DNA of 64,000 nt from Nymphaea colorata. Taxonomy: Eukaryota; Streptophyta; Magnoliopsida; Nymphaeales; Nymphaeaceae. Below are positions 1 through 9,910 of the stretch, piece after piece. A model generated the notes under the pieces. That model was not told the origin of the DNA, did not search any database, and saw only the letters and a program-made list of their open reading frames with translations. The translations under genes were made by a program, and so were the position numbers. Positions within the stretch are counted from its first letter, which is position 1. Every line of letters starts with the position of its first letter. The stretch is taken from the NCBI RefSeq assembly GCF_008831285.2, contig NC_045146.1:2632001-2696000 (forward strand). The letters are read 5' to 3'.

Positions 1-2060
1 AACAAATTATAAAGTGTTGGCCACCCATTTGAATACATACATCAGGGGTCAAGGTCTTAAAGGTTTCTCAAGAGATTCCAATCCCAGACCAAACCCAAAA
101 CTTATTGAAATTAGAAGGTGTTGAGCAAATTCTTGGAAAGAGATGAACTAACAAAAGGAATGAATTTCACCAAAAGTTAGACGATTTTGGAAAAGAAAAA
201 TTTTAAGATTATACTATAGATTATTAGTCGAGTAGATAGATAAAAAAATGCTGATATTTGAGTTCTAAGAGTGCTTCTGAAACTTAACTAGATCATGGTT
301 ATGTTTAACCAAGACTATGGCTCATCAGTACTACCAACAGGGAAAAAATTATTTTGAATTGTGTGTGCTTAATCGCATTCTCTGTGTTCAACCCAGTCTG
401 ACCTCTTTAGGGAATCCAGCTTTTATTGTTTTGTGTTTGGTTTACACATCTTACTTAGAAAAATATTTTTTTCCAAACTCAATTCTTCCAAAAGAACACT
501 TGAGGGCTTCTTTGCTGCTTCACTCCTCCATTGACTGCATTTCTTTCTCTCCTGTTCTCTTTTTCTGATCTAACACCATGATTATTCAATCAAGATCTGA
601 TATTCATAACACTTGCAATTTTTTCCTAGATTTAGAGTTTAGTTTATTGCCATCTATTCTTATTTTGAAGTTTGAAACTTTGAACCCATTCCATGCAATG
701 AAGCTGAGGACTTAAATAAAGGGAAAGAAGCAAGGAAAGTTGAACTAGACAACTTTAAGAAAGCTAAATTTTGGAAGCTACAAAATTTATCTCTAAAAAA
801 ATAACTATTGGGTGCAAAAGGGTCTATAAGGTAAAATAAAACCTTAATAAGATACTAGGCTAGATTTATACCAAAAGGGTATCCATAGGAGTATGAAATT
901 GTTCGTGAAGAAACCTTTTAACTTCTATACAAAATAACCATAGTTTTTGTTGTTGTTGTTGTCTCTATTAGGGGATGGAAAATATATTAATAAATGTAAA
1001 AATTGAATTTCTTGATGAAAATTTATATGAAAATGCATCTACGAAAGGCCCACCAGCATAACATTTCTTCTACTAAAGTTATTCATCGGCAATAAGAAAG
1101 CTCCTAAAGAATGGTTTGATGGCTTACAGGACTAATAAGTTGATTGACTTCACACTCAACCTTTATTATATGACATAATGTTACCTATTAAGAAATCTGA
1201 GACACGTTTGTTCTTCTGTTGCATGTGGATGAGATAATTATCACCGAAAGTAAACAAAAGGGGTAAATAAGATTGAAAAATATTTGCAAAACTCAGAACG
1301 GAAATGTCCATCCAAGTTCCATAATCTATGTTTTAGGAACTGAGATAGCTTGTTTCTTCAAAAGATTACTTTTTGTCTCATATTAACCACAGATAGTATG
1401 ACTAAATCAAAAACAGCCTATAAAGAAGTTAAAATACCAAAACTATTGGAGGTAAGATAAAGAACTTTCCCTTAACAATCACACCCCATATTGCCAAGCA
1501 ATTGGAGCTCTCACACAACTCACTATAACAAGACCAGAAATTACACTTGCAGTTCATGTTGTCAGCTGATTCCAAAATGTTCCTACATGCATATATATGG
1601 CTGTGGTTCTGATTGTCATCCATTATATGAAACAATTCCATCATTGCCATCTTTGAAGTTAATTGTGTATACTGACTTTGATTGGGAGGTGATCACTTCA
1701 CCACTCGTTTGTGCATTTCTTACATGAAAACTTAATTCCTTAGGGAAATAAGAAACAGAAAAAGAGTTTCACTTTCATCTTCCAAATCTGAATAAGTGAA
1801 CATTAGGTTATGGCCACACTCCACAGCTATGAAGGAGGTGGTTTGGTTGAAAAAGTTAATTCAAGATATGAAGAGTTCTATTGAACAACTGACACAGTAT
1901 GGTTTAGAGATGGATCGGATCATAGATTTGGATTCAGTTAGGCTTTTGGTTTGGTTTTTATTTGAGCATTGATATTATTTGGGTTTTGACTCTCTTGTTT
2001 AGTGGATCCGAGATCCAATTCGGATCCAAGAGTCAAGCCTCTTAAAACGGTCTCTTTTCT
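1..2060 (+). mobile_element. Degenerate Ty1/copia relic, left-arm copy
   Basis: No long frame is open, but short pieces of copia polyprotein can be read on the plus strand. KKAPKEWFD at 1094-1120 resembles the reverse-transcriptase motif usually read as KQAPREWFD. A segment near 1850-1880 reads as the RNase H-region pattern 'VVWLKKLIQDM'. Stops and frameshifts are frequent. The same relic is on the opposite strand in the right arm, so it was present before the inverted duplication. No LTR boundaries could be fixed. Confidence 0.6.
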
Positions 2061-2448
2061 TTAGTTTAGAGTTAATTGATGATCAGAAAAACCCTTATTC
2101 ACTGTAACCTTTTTTTATTGAGTTTCCTTTTTTTTTCCCGTGTTTACCCTTTTGTTCCTTGCTTTCTGGTGCTTTTTCCATGGGGATTATAGTGAGGGAC
2201 TCTAATCACTGCATCATTGTGGCATATTATTTTTCATTTGGTGCTTGTTTGGTGTTAAACCAATCTCCTCTATGAGTCTCTATAGCTCCCCCTGGAGCTG
2301 ACCTGGACAGGATTATAGCCAGTTAAATCTAAATCAACATCCCAATGATTAAGTAGACACATTTCTACAGGCACTCAATATAGACTCTGCAAACTAAAGC
2401 TGAGACACAACTCAATCCAACTTGCTGGCTTTGGTTAGGAAATTTTTC
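2061..2448. other. Gene-free, CTF8 3'-flank-like
   Basis: This matches the DNA just downstream of the CTF8 stop codon in the right arm, read in reverse. It is probably former 3'-UTR and flank. No reading frame or RNA gene is seen. Confidence 0.5.
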
Positions 2449-2733
2449 TCAATAAGGGAGTGCCCTGGATGCATCATGCATGCACAGAATGCAACGAGAA
2501 GCAAGGTTTTCAAGTAGAAGAGACATACTAGATATCAAGGCCTTCGGTCTGGTCTTGAAAAGAATGCGATGCCTGATAATGCCTATGACTTCCAATTCTG
2601 CCCCTGCATGACTACAGCTCGTGCTATCGTAAGCTTGCTTATCTTGAGTTTTCTTCATCACTAGCACTGGCTTCTTTAGAGGCACTTTTGTCCCAGAGAG
2701 TTCATGATAACCCAGTGTGAAAGTATCTGTCCC
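2449..2733 (-). pseudogene. Duplicated second exon of CTF8, still open but lacking exon 1
   Basis: The 285-bp stretch is co-linear with exon 2 of the complete CTF8 gene at 28020-28304. It keeps the same length, the CAG acceptor just upstream (2734-2736), the conserved FTLGYHELSG and IIRHRILFKTRPKALIS blocks, and the stop codon. It has about ten amino-acid differences and no frameshift or stop. Exon 1, which carries the start codon and cysteine-rich N-terminus, has no copy here: similarity to the CTF8 intron ends at 3473 and a UPF0496 pseudogene lies beyond. By itself it cannot make normal CTF8. It could be a relic or a 3' exon for an upstream transcript. Confidence 0.8.
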
Positions 2734-3465
2734 CTGAGGCAAGTAATAACATTAAGAAAAAAAGGCAGAAAGGAAGTCAAGATAACCATTTATCTGGACT
2801 TAGCATTTACATTTTGTGCAACTTAATTTAGCATGTATATGGTTGATGGAGTTCATATTTTTTTACATTTATTTCCAGAATGGTGTGAGACATTACTTTA
2901 CATAAAAAAGACACATGGACAATGTCACTGCAGGAAAAAGTAGTTCAAAATTCCACTTCCAAACGAGCATGAACAAATAATGTAACAAGAGCTAGGCAGC
3001 TTCATTTGAGAAGACAATCCTTTCTTTGCATCAGACTATGGTCAGAAGTACCATCATTGATTTAGGGGAATTGTGATATTTGTCAACGCATTTTCACAAT
3101 CAGGTATTTTTTTCAGAATACTGCTGTGAGTTTCAAATTTATTTTACCATATATTGCAACAATAGCAATGTTTTTATATGTATACATCATCGAAAATGCA
3201 CAAGTTTTTTCTTCAAGCAAATGAACAGATCTGATTAATCATTAAAATAAGAAATTGCCCACAAATGTACACGTACGTAAACAAAGATAAGTAAATAGAT
3301 TCGGGTCCCAATTTTATAGTTTTCTACCCTGGTAGCTGAACGCACTCATTTCAGGGTTGTGCCTTCATGCCTCTATCTGAGGCAATCTAATTGCTTGCCT
3401 TTCTTCCTTCCCATCCATACAAGTCATAATGCTGCACTAGTTTCCACCGCACACTAGAAAAAATC
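2734..3465 (-). other. Copy of the 3' part of the CTF8 intron
   Basis: This is the reverse complement of 27250-28019, the 3' quarter of the CTF8 intron. It is AT-rich and has no reading frame of interest. Confidence 0.75.
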
Positions 3466-4787
3466 CTAGGTGGGATCTCTTAGATGTATATGGTTGTAAC
3501 CTGCTGTGATCTCTTCGATGACCAATCTCCTAGCCTTGTTGATAGTTAAGAAACACAAGTAGACGTGCTCCTCCAACTCCTTTAGCTGCTCTACAAATCC
3601 TCCTCCCCTCAGCCTCAGCTCTCTCAGGATCTCCTGTATGTCTCTCCCTGTTCCTCAAACAAATCTTGATGACTGCTCTGTTGTGCTCGATCTCATCATG
3701 CAGCCGAGTCACCAATCTGCTCACGGTGTCGAAGTCTCTGATCAAAATGTAGGCCCCCCGAGCGGCTGCATCCAATTGGGCACTCAGAGTACTCAGATAA
3801 CCGGTTCTAAATGCTCTCGATCTCCTCAATTTCTTCACCATTTTCGTGCAGAAGCCAGGCAGTACTTCTACAACACCAACGCAGCCATGCAAGGCTAGGA
3901 AGACACCCACTGCCGTGCACGCCAGAATGAGGCCTGCGGATGAGAGCTTCTTGACGAGCCCTATCAGCTTCACTCTCTTCGTTATCTTCCACTTCCTCTT
4001 CGTCAGCTTCTTCTGCATCGAGCTGTAGAGGTCATGAATGGTTTGGAACTGGGTGGGAGGAGAGATGGAGAGAGGGTTGTCTAGTATGGAGAAGGAGGAA
4101 AGTTCTCCCATCACCAAATTGAGTTCTTCATTTGTGAAGTCCTCTGGATTGTGCGTCAGGCTCAGGATATTCTGTATCTTTCTATAATTCATCCTCGCCT
4201 GGTTGATGCACTGAAGGAGAATGGCGCATGTCCTGCCAGCCTCGGTGCTGCTGTCGAAGTAATCACGGACGAGATCGCGGAGCTCGGAGTTGGAGGCGGA
4301 GATTTGCTGCTGGAGAAGCAGTCTATGGTGTCTCGTCTAGGTTCTAAGAGGGACTCAGGCAAGGGGTTGTACAGGGAAGGCGACGATGGTGGTGGCAGTG
4401 AAAACGATGACGAAGAAGAAGAGGCTAATTAGGTCGGCTCGTCTCTCGGGTGCCGTATCTGACATTGGACCTTGCTCCATATCTCTATGTCTGATCTGGT
4501 TCTCAAAGCTTCCAGTACTCCTGATTAACACTTGGCTTGTGCAACAAGTTAGCCTCCCCTCTTTTTGTACCTAACAAAACAAAGCCATCAATCAGGAATA
4601 AGAACAGCAAGCAAGGGATTGAATTGAATGAAACCAATGAATACCAATAAGACAAAATCTTAATGCATGGGAGATCTCCAGCTAAAGTTGATAGAAGCGA
4701 CGGGACGTTAGTGAGAAAGGGGTGTAGAAGTTTACCTCTTGGGGGTGGAGGGGGACCCGGGCGGTCTGTCCCTTCAATCTCCTCCAC
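3466..4787 (-). pseudogene. Broken UPF0496 (DUF677) family gene
   Basis: A plant UPF0496-type protein can be followed through two exons, 4787-4736 and 4570-3466, joined by a GT-AG intron. UPF0496 proteins are plant-specific and of unknown biochemical function. In order, the pieces are a proline-rich N-terminus (MEEIEGTDRPG), VNQEY then LEALRTRSDIEIWSKVQ in another frame, an in-frame TAA, PESLLEPRRDTI, and a frame change into QQISASNSELRDLVRDYFDS. The longest open piece (3530-4192) covers the central helices and a hydrophobic hairpin, LILACTAVGVFLALHGCVG. After ICLRNRE the frame slips again, and the expected ending (VEQLKELEEHVYLCFLTIN) is readable one frame over, to a TAG at 3466-3468. At least three frameshifts plus one stop suggest a pseudogene. 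Assembly indels could explain some of these. Confidence 0.8.
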
Positions 4788-4914
4788 ATGGTGATAATGG
4801 GGCTTGCATCTTCCTTCTCTTTGAAATATCTTTGTTCTTTTTCTGTATATCTTTGTTCTTTTTATGTGGGCGTGAGATATAAAGATGAAAGAAGCAGCCG
4901 AAGAAGGACGGGAA

Positions 4915-5575
4915 GGAGGCGGTGGTGGTGATCAGAATGAATAGGTAATTGAAGAGTAGCGAGAAGGGACTGAAGAGTAGCCAGAGTGGCAGCCACTGAG
5001 AATTTAAAGGAGGCGGTGGTGGTGATTAGAATAGGGGACTGAAGAGTAGCGAGAGTGACAGCCACTGAGAATAAGGAGGCGGTGGTGGTGATCAGAACAG
5101 GGAACTGAAGAGTAGCGAGAGGGGACTGAAGAGTAGCGAGAGTGGCAGCCACTGAGAATAAGGAGGCGGTGGTGGTGATCAGAACAGGGAACTGAAGAGT
5201 AGCGAGAGGGGACTGAAGAGTAGCGAGAGTGGCAGCCACTGAGAATAAGGAGGCGGTGGTGGTGATCAGAACAGGGAACTGAAGAGTAGCGAGAGTTGCA
5301 GCCACTGAGAATAAGGAGGCTGTGGTGGTGATCAGAACAGGGAACTGAAGAGTAGCGAGAGTGGCAGCCACTGAGAATAAGGAGGCGGTGGTGGTGATCA
5401 AAACAGGGAACTGAAGAGTAGCGAGAGGGGACTGAAGAGTAGTGAGAGTGGCAGCCACTGAGAATAAGGAGGCGGTGGTGGTGATCAGAACAGGGAACTG
5501 AAGAGTAGCGAGAGGGGACTGAAGAGTAGCGAGAGGGGATTGAAGTGTAACGAGAGTAGCAACCACTGAGAATTT
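4915..5575. repeat. Minisatellite with 87-bp and 66-bp units
   Basis: Units beginning GGAGGCGGTGGTGGTGATCA start at 4915, 5006, 5075, 5162, 5249, 5315, 5381 and 5468. Spacing is 87 bp, or 66 bp where a 21-bp sub-block (GGGACTGAAGAGTAGCGAGA type) is missing. Both lengths are multiples of three, so the minus strand stays open for 234 codons (5566-4862) as a 29-residue repeat rich in Thr, Leu and Ala (ATLATLQSPLATLQFPVLIT type). The frame ends 75 bp upstream of the UPF0496 pseudogene start. It is probably an open frame by virtue of unit length rather than a known protein. Confidence 0.9.
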
Positions 5576-5779
5576 AAAGGCGGATGGAGGGAGGGGGAGA
5601 GGAGGGGCCCATTGTCAACTCAACTAAGTTACGAAGCACTTGAAAGAGAAATGACAACGGGTTAAATTAGCCAAAGCACATCCTAAGCAAATAATATAAC
5701 CCGTATTTAGCACTAAAAAGACAATAAAACGACAATCGATTAGATTTAACCAAAACAGATCCTAAACAAATAACATAAT

Positions 5780-6430
5780 CAGTATTTTTTTTTTAAGATA
5801 GAAATGAAAGTTCCATGAAGTTTTAATTTCTATACATAACTCCACTAAAAAATAAGACATAATAAGAAAATTCTTAAACAACCTAGATGGGTGATGGTTC
5901 CCACAAGTCACAATGCACCTTATCAATAACATAACCAGAATTTTTTTTAAGATAGAAACTAAAGTTTCACGAAATTATGATTTCTATACATAACCCCATT
6001 AAAAAATAAGACATAATAGAAAAATCCTTGAACAACCGAGATCGGTGATGGTTCACAATGCACCTTATCAATAACATAACCAGTATATTTTTTAAGATAG
6101 AAATGAACGTTCCACAAAGTTATGATTTCTATACATAACTCAGATGGGTGATGGTTCTCACAAGTCACAATGCACCTTATCAAATTGTTCAGCACATGAA
6201 GCATTAGAAAGAGACATTGACAACCGGTTAGAGTTAACCATAGCACATCCTAAACAAATAACATAAGTAGTATTTTTTTTTAACATAGAAATGAAAGTTC
6301 CACGAAGTTATGATTTTTATAAATAACTTTTCCACTAAAAAATATGACATAATAGGAAAATCCTTGAAGAAGGCTAAATGGGTGATGTTCCTACAAGTCA
6401 CAATGCACCTTACCAAAGGTTAGAGTTGTA
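5780..6430. repeat. Four imperfect tandem repeats of ~140-190 bp
   Basis: A block with TTTTTTAAGATAGAAATGAA, then 'TATGATTTCTATACATAACTCC', then 'GGGTGATGGTTC..CAAGTCACAATGCACCTTATC' recurs from about 5784, 5940, 6083 and 6271. Copies differ by small indels. No coding potential is evident. Confidence 0.75.
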
Positions 6431-6960
6431 TTTTGAAATGAGAATTGAAAGTAACGCGTTTCTGCATTTGGCATCTCTAGAACCCTTCAGAAGTTTGTTA
6501 CGTTTAGTGTTTTCTACAGGCTTAAAACTTTTGGCATCGTTTCACTATTATTCTTAATTTTCTTGAGAAAAGATATGAAATTTACGTTTACCACGATTTT
6601 GCTTTAGAGCATCGTTTCAAAATACAAGTTTTTTTTCTCTGTTTATTTAAAATGAAAAAAAAAGAAAGTTCTTGTCATTTTTGTTTGTAATAAAAACGAA
6701 CAAAGGCAAGAATTTTCCAGGTTCCGTCTTTTATAAAGGCGATCAACTGTACTTAAATTTTAAGTTCGTCTAATATTACAAAGATATAATATGAATATAT
6801 AAAAATATAAACAAAACGTACAAATAAAATACATGTGGTAATTGGTAGAAACCAGACCGTTTGAGGGACAACTTTATTTGACAAAAAATGAATTATATAA
6901 TTAATTGGTAGTAATTGGACAAAAAATGAATTATACATGGAGTAATTGGTAGAAGAAACA
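6408..6960. repeat. Dispersed repeat, inverted copy at ~34901-35545
   Basis: From TTACCAAAGGT through ACGCGTTTCTGCATTTGGC and CTTTTGGCATCGTTTCACTA to the AT-rich end near 6950, this matches the reverse complement of 35545-34901 with scattered changes. No gene is seen. It adjoins a block with a direct copy near 34 kb. Confidence 0.8.
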
Positions 6961-7059
6961 TGTCTATTAGATTAGATGTTCTCATGATATTGTATAAATA
7001 TCTATGAGTGATTTTTAATTTTTAATTTACCGACAAACAAGTATTCTCTATGAGTGAAA

Positions 7060-7388
7060 CATATATATATAATTTCGTTACTTTCACTTTTTAATTTCAT
7101 TTTTCAGCATAGTAACTAATAAATTCTTTTGCCTAAGTTTACGGTTTCTTGACTGCTAAAGTATATTTGGAAGGTTGCACATGGACGTCCATAATATGTT
7201 TTGCTTGATAAAATCACATCGGGAAATTAAATTACGAAGACAAAGAAAAACACTTGAAATTATGTGGTGGAGGTGCCTGGATCAATCCAAGGTACTCCCT
7301 GGGCCTACCAATTCCTCATTTTTTAGGGTAATCTCGGTAGAGGCCAGGGGCGGAGGGAGAGGGGGCCCCAGACCATGGCCCCACCCTG

Positions 7389-7422
<34 letters not shown>

Positions 7423-7830
7423 TTTACATTGGAAAAATAATTATTTTTTAATCACTATTTAAATTTAGTTTGGCCCTACCCAGATCCAGAGGTTCTGACT
7501 CTGCCACTGGTAGAGGCCAACTTGCGGAAAGGTTAATCCAAGACAATTAAACTAAGCACGAAAATTTTTTATATATAGGTGTCAAGCATCGTGGTCGCGG
7601 CCAGAAACTCGGTATTTTGGAATAACCTGTTTTCTGTCCAATATCATAAAAAAAGATCTCGAATCATTACTTTATTTTGTTTTAGATTTTTCTTTCTAAA
7701 TTGATAGCTAGATTCCCATGCACCAGGAATCATTTAATTTACTGATCTGATCTTTTTAAGATAGAATGATTCAAAACATGTATTAAGTTGATCATATAGT
7801 ATAAAATCCATATGCTATTTTTAAGTTGAT
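7060..7830. repeat. Dispersed repeat, direct copy at 34030-34850
   Basis: The shared sequence runs from AATTTCGTTACTTT through GTTTACGGTTTCTTGAC, AATTATGTGGTGGAGGTGCC and TCTGTCCAATATCATAAAAA to GTATTAAGTTGATCAT. The left copy contains the extra 173-bp block made by the hAT-type insertion at 7345-7509. No coding function is recognised. Confidence 0.8.
7337..7517. mobile_element. hAT-type MITE with 8-bp target duplication
   Basis: A 165-bp insert (7345-7509) begins CAGGGGCGGAG and ends CTCTGCCACTG, giving imperfect inverted ends (CAGGGGCGGAG and CAGTGGCAGAG). It is flanked by GTAGAGGC at 7337-7344 and 7510-7517. The paralogous locus near 34283-34300 lacks the insert and has one copy of the target (GTATAGGC), so it serves as an empty site. 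An 8-bp duplication and CAGGG-like ends fit the hAT superfamily. The insert contains a run of exactly 30 A (7391-7420) and no reading frame. Confidence 0.85.
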
Positions 7831-9410
7831 CTGATCGTTTTATTGTCTTTTTAGTGCTGAATAATTTGATAAGGTGTTTTGTGACTTGCGGGAACATCAC
7901 CCATTTTGACATCCCTACCCAAAATAACCTTGAACTTGAACTTCAACTCATTGAATTCAAGGACGAGTCCTATCATTTTTTTTTTTACCATGTTTTGACA
8001 TTTTCAACGGTTTGGTAAGTTTTCGTCAGCCGCTATGCTGTGGTATCTTTTCAATAAATTACTGCAGAGCTGGAATTTTTGTTCAAATTCCCTACAAAGT
8101 TTCAATAGCTGACAGACAGAGGAATTTAATGTTGAGGCATTAAAGCTCTACTTAAACAAGTGAAATTTCAATGCTGCTAGAAATTTTTTGTTTATTAAAT
8201 TCTCATGTCAAGAACAAAAGTTTCATGAAATCAAACATGCGGTAATAAAAGGCCAAACAAAAATTTCACCAAAAAAAAATTACATTGCACTAAATGTCCA
8301 ACAGGTTTAAGCCAGGGCATTTAGTTCTATGTATTCAAACGACCTCTGAAGATTTGAACGCAGTAAATTCAAGGAAAAATCTTAACTTTTTTTTTTTTAC
8401 CATGTTTTGAAATTTTCAACTGTTCGTTAAGTTACACTATGATCATTTCTTCAATTTAAAACGGGATTGCGTACGGATTTATCGGATAAGCATTAGAAGA
8501 GATATTATATATCCGCATGTGCAAACAATTTGGAGCCGATCTTGTCGGTCCCGGAAAAAGGTTTTCAAAGACATTTTGTATGATAAAAAAAAAAAAAGTA
8601 GCAAACAGCCTCAGCTTTGCATTAATTAGGGTTGGGAACTGACCGGCATCCGGCTTTGAGGGATGATGTCGTGTTAGCCCCAGAACGGAACATTTTGGAT
8701 CATCCATTCACTCTGTCAATGAAATCTTGATTACCAATCAATCCGATGAGTAGAAGAAGCAACAATTGCGGGGCTGTTTAGCAATTCAAGAAACATTGTA
8801 AAGTATCTTATAAATTTGTCTTAATCTTTGAGAAAAATTCATTCAACTGTAACAAATTGATAATTATTTCCAAACAGTTGCTTTGTGACACTATGTTTTC
8901 CACTCATCCAAATGCACTTCTAAACTAGAGCAAGCAAACCAACCATAAAAAAAGAAAATTAGATGCAGCAGAATGTCGTATCTTAAGCTTGATAGGTATG
9001 GCTGTAAAAAGCATGTGCCCCCCACCCCGCCCCCACGCGCCCCTCCCCAACGGGCAAGCGCGGCTGCACAATGAGTTGAGCCAACTCAGGTTTGATTCAA
9101 ACTCACACTTAAAAACTGGACTTGTACTTGACTCATTTAAGCTTAAGTTTAAACTTACATGCTCAAAATGTTGAATGAGTCCAGTTTAAGTTGCAAGAAC
9201 TTAACTCGTTTAAACTTGGCTCAGTTTGAGTCGGCTATATAAAGGTGTCGTGAATGAGACATTTTCTGTTGCTAAGTTTTTCTTTAAGAGATATTTAGAT
9301 GCAGAATACGTGTTTTCTTTTTTTTGGATTTTTTGTTAGATGATCTTTCTTAAATGAATTAGTTTTAAAAAATCAGTTAAATGAGTTAAAAAGAAACAAG
9401 AGAGGTAAAT
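7831..9410. other. Gene-free AT-rich stretch
   Basis: It contains a weak internal duplication: TTTTTTTACCATGTTTTGA with CATTTTCAAC at 7978-8020, and a similar block at 8388-8425. A C-rich patch lies at 9008-9060. The open frames in this stretch look like chance and match nothing I recognise. Confidence 0.5.
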
Positions 9411-9419
9411 TAATAGAAA

Positions 9420-9910
9420 CGATTTAAACGAGTTAAGAAAGTTGAGCTGGAGCTTGAGCTCAATGCTACAGCTTGACTTGACTACTGGAGCTCGGCTTGA
9501 CTAGTGAAACCTCGAACTCAACTCGGCTCGAGCTTGAGAATAGCTCGATGGAAGCAACTTGAATCCGACTTGGCAGTCATGTGTTGAGCTCCAGCTCGAG
9601 CTTGACTCTATTAAGGCTCGACAAACTCGTTTAAATAGAATTGATATTTGTGGTTACATGTTGAGCTCGAGCTCGAGCTCGATTAAGGCTAGACAAACTC
9701 GTAAACTTGTTTCAATATATCGACTTGATTAAGGCTCAACAACCTCGATTAAGGCTCGAGCTCGACTCGGTAGTTACGTGTTGAGCTTGAACTCAACTCA
9801 ATTATTTGAACGTGTCCACTTGTGAACTCAAGGTCGAGCTCAAATCATTAAACAAATGACTCGGGTCGAACTTGTACATGAGCTGGGCTTTAACGAGTCG
9901 AGTTCGTTGT
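9420..9910. repeat. GAGCTCGAGCTCGA-type degenerate repeat
   Basis: This stretch is built from variants of GAGCTCGAGCTTGA, CTCGATTAAGGCTCGA and CAAACTCGTTTAAA, repeated irregularly on both strands. Such self-complementary AGCTCGAG tracts are common unclassified repeats in plant genomes. A similar but weaker patch is at 24110-24430. No gene is present. Confidence 0.7.

Larger units (their letters stand above)
1..3473. repeat. Left arm of a ~3.5-kb inverted duplication (mate at 27245-30861)
   Basis: The reverse complement of this stretch matches 27245-30861 almost throughout, with scattered substitutions and small indels. The arm runs off the left edge of the window. Its inner end is sharp: the shared 12-mer CCACCTAGGATT is at 3462-3473 here (reverse strand) and begins at 27245 in the mate, and similarity stops beyond it. 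The arm carries the last CTF8 exon, part of the CTF8 intron and a copia relic. The two arms are about 24 kb apart. Confidence 0.9.

Noticed and set aside
7175-7462. 95-codon frame ending in a poly-Lys run
   Set aside because: It crosses the hAT-type insertion and its A30 run, with no conserved motif.
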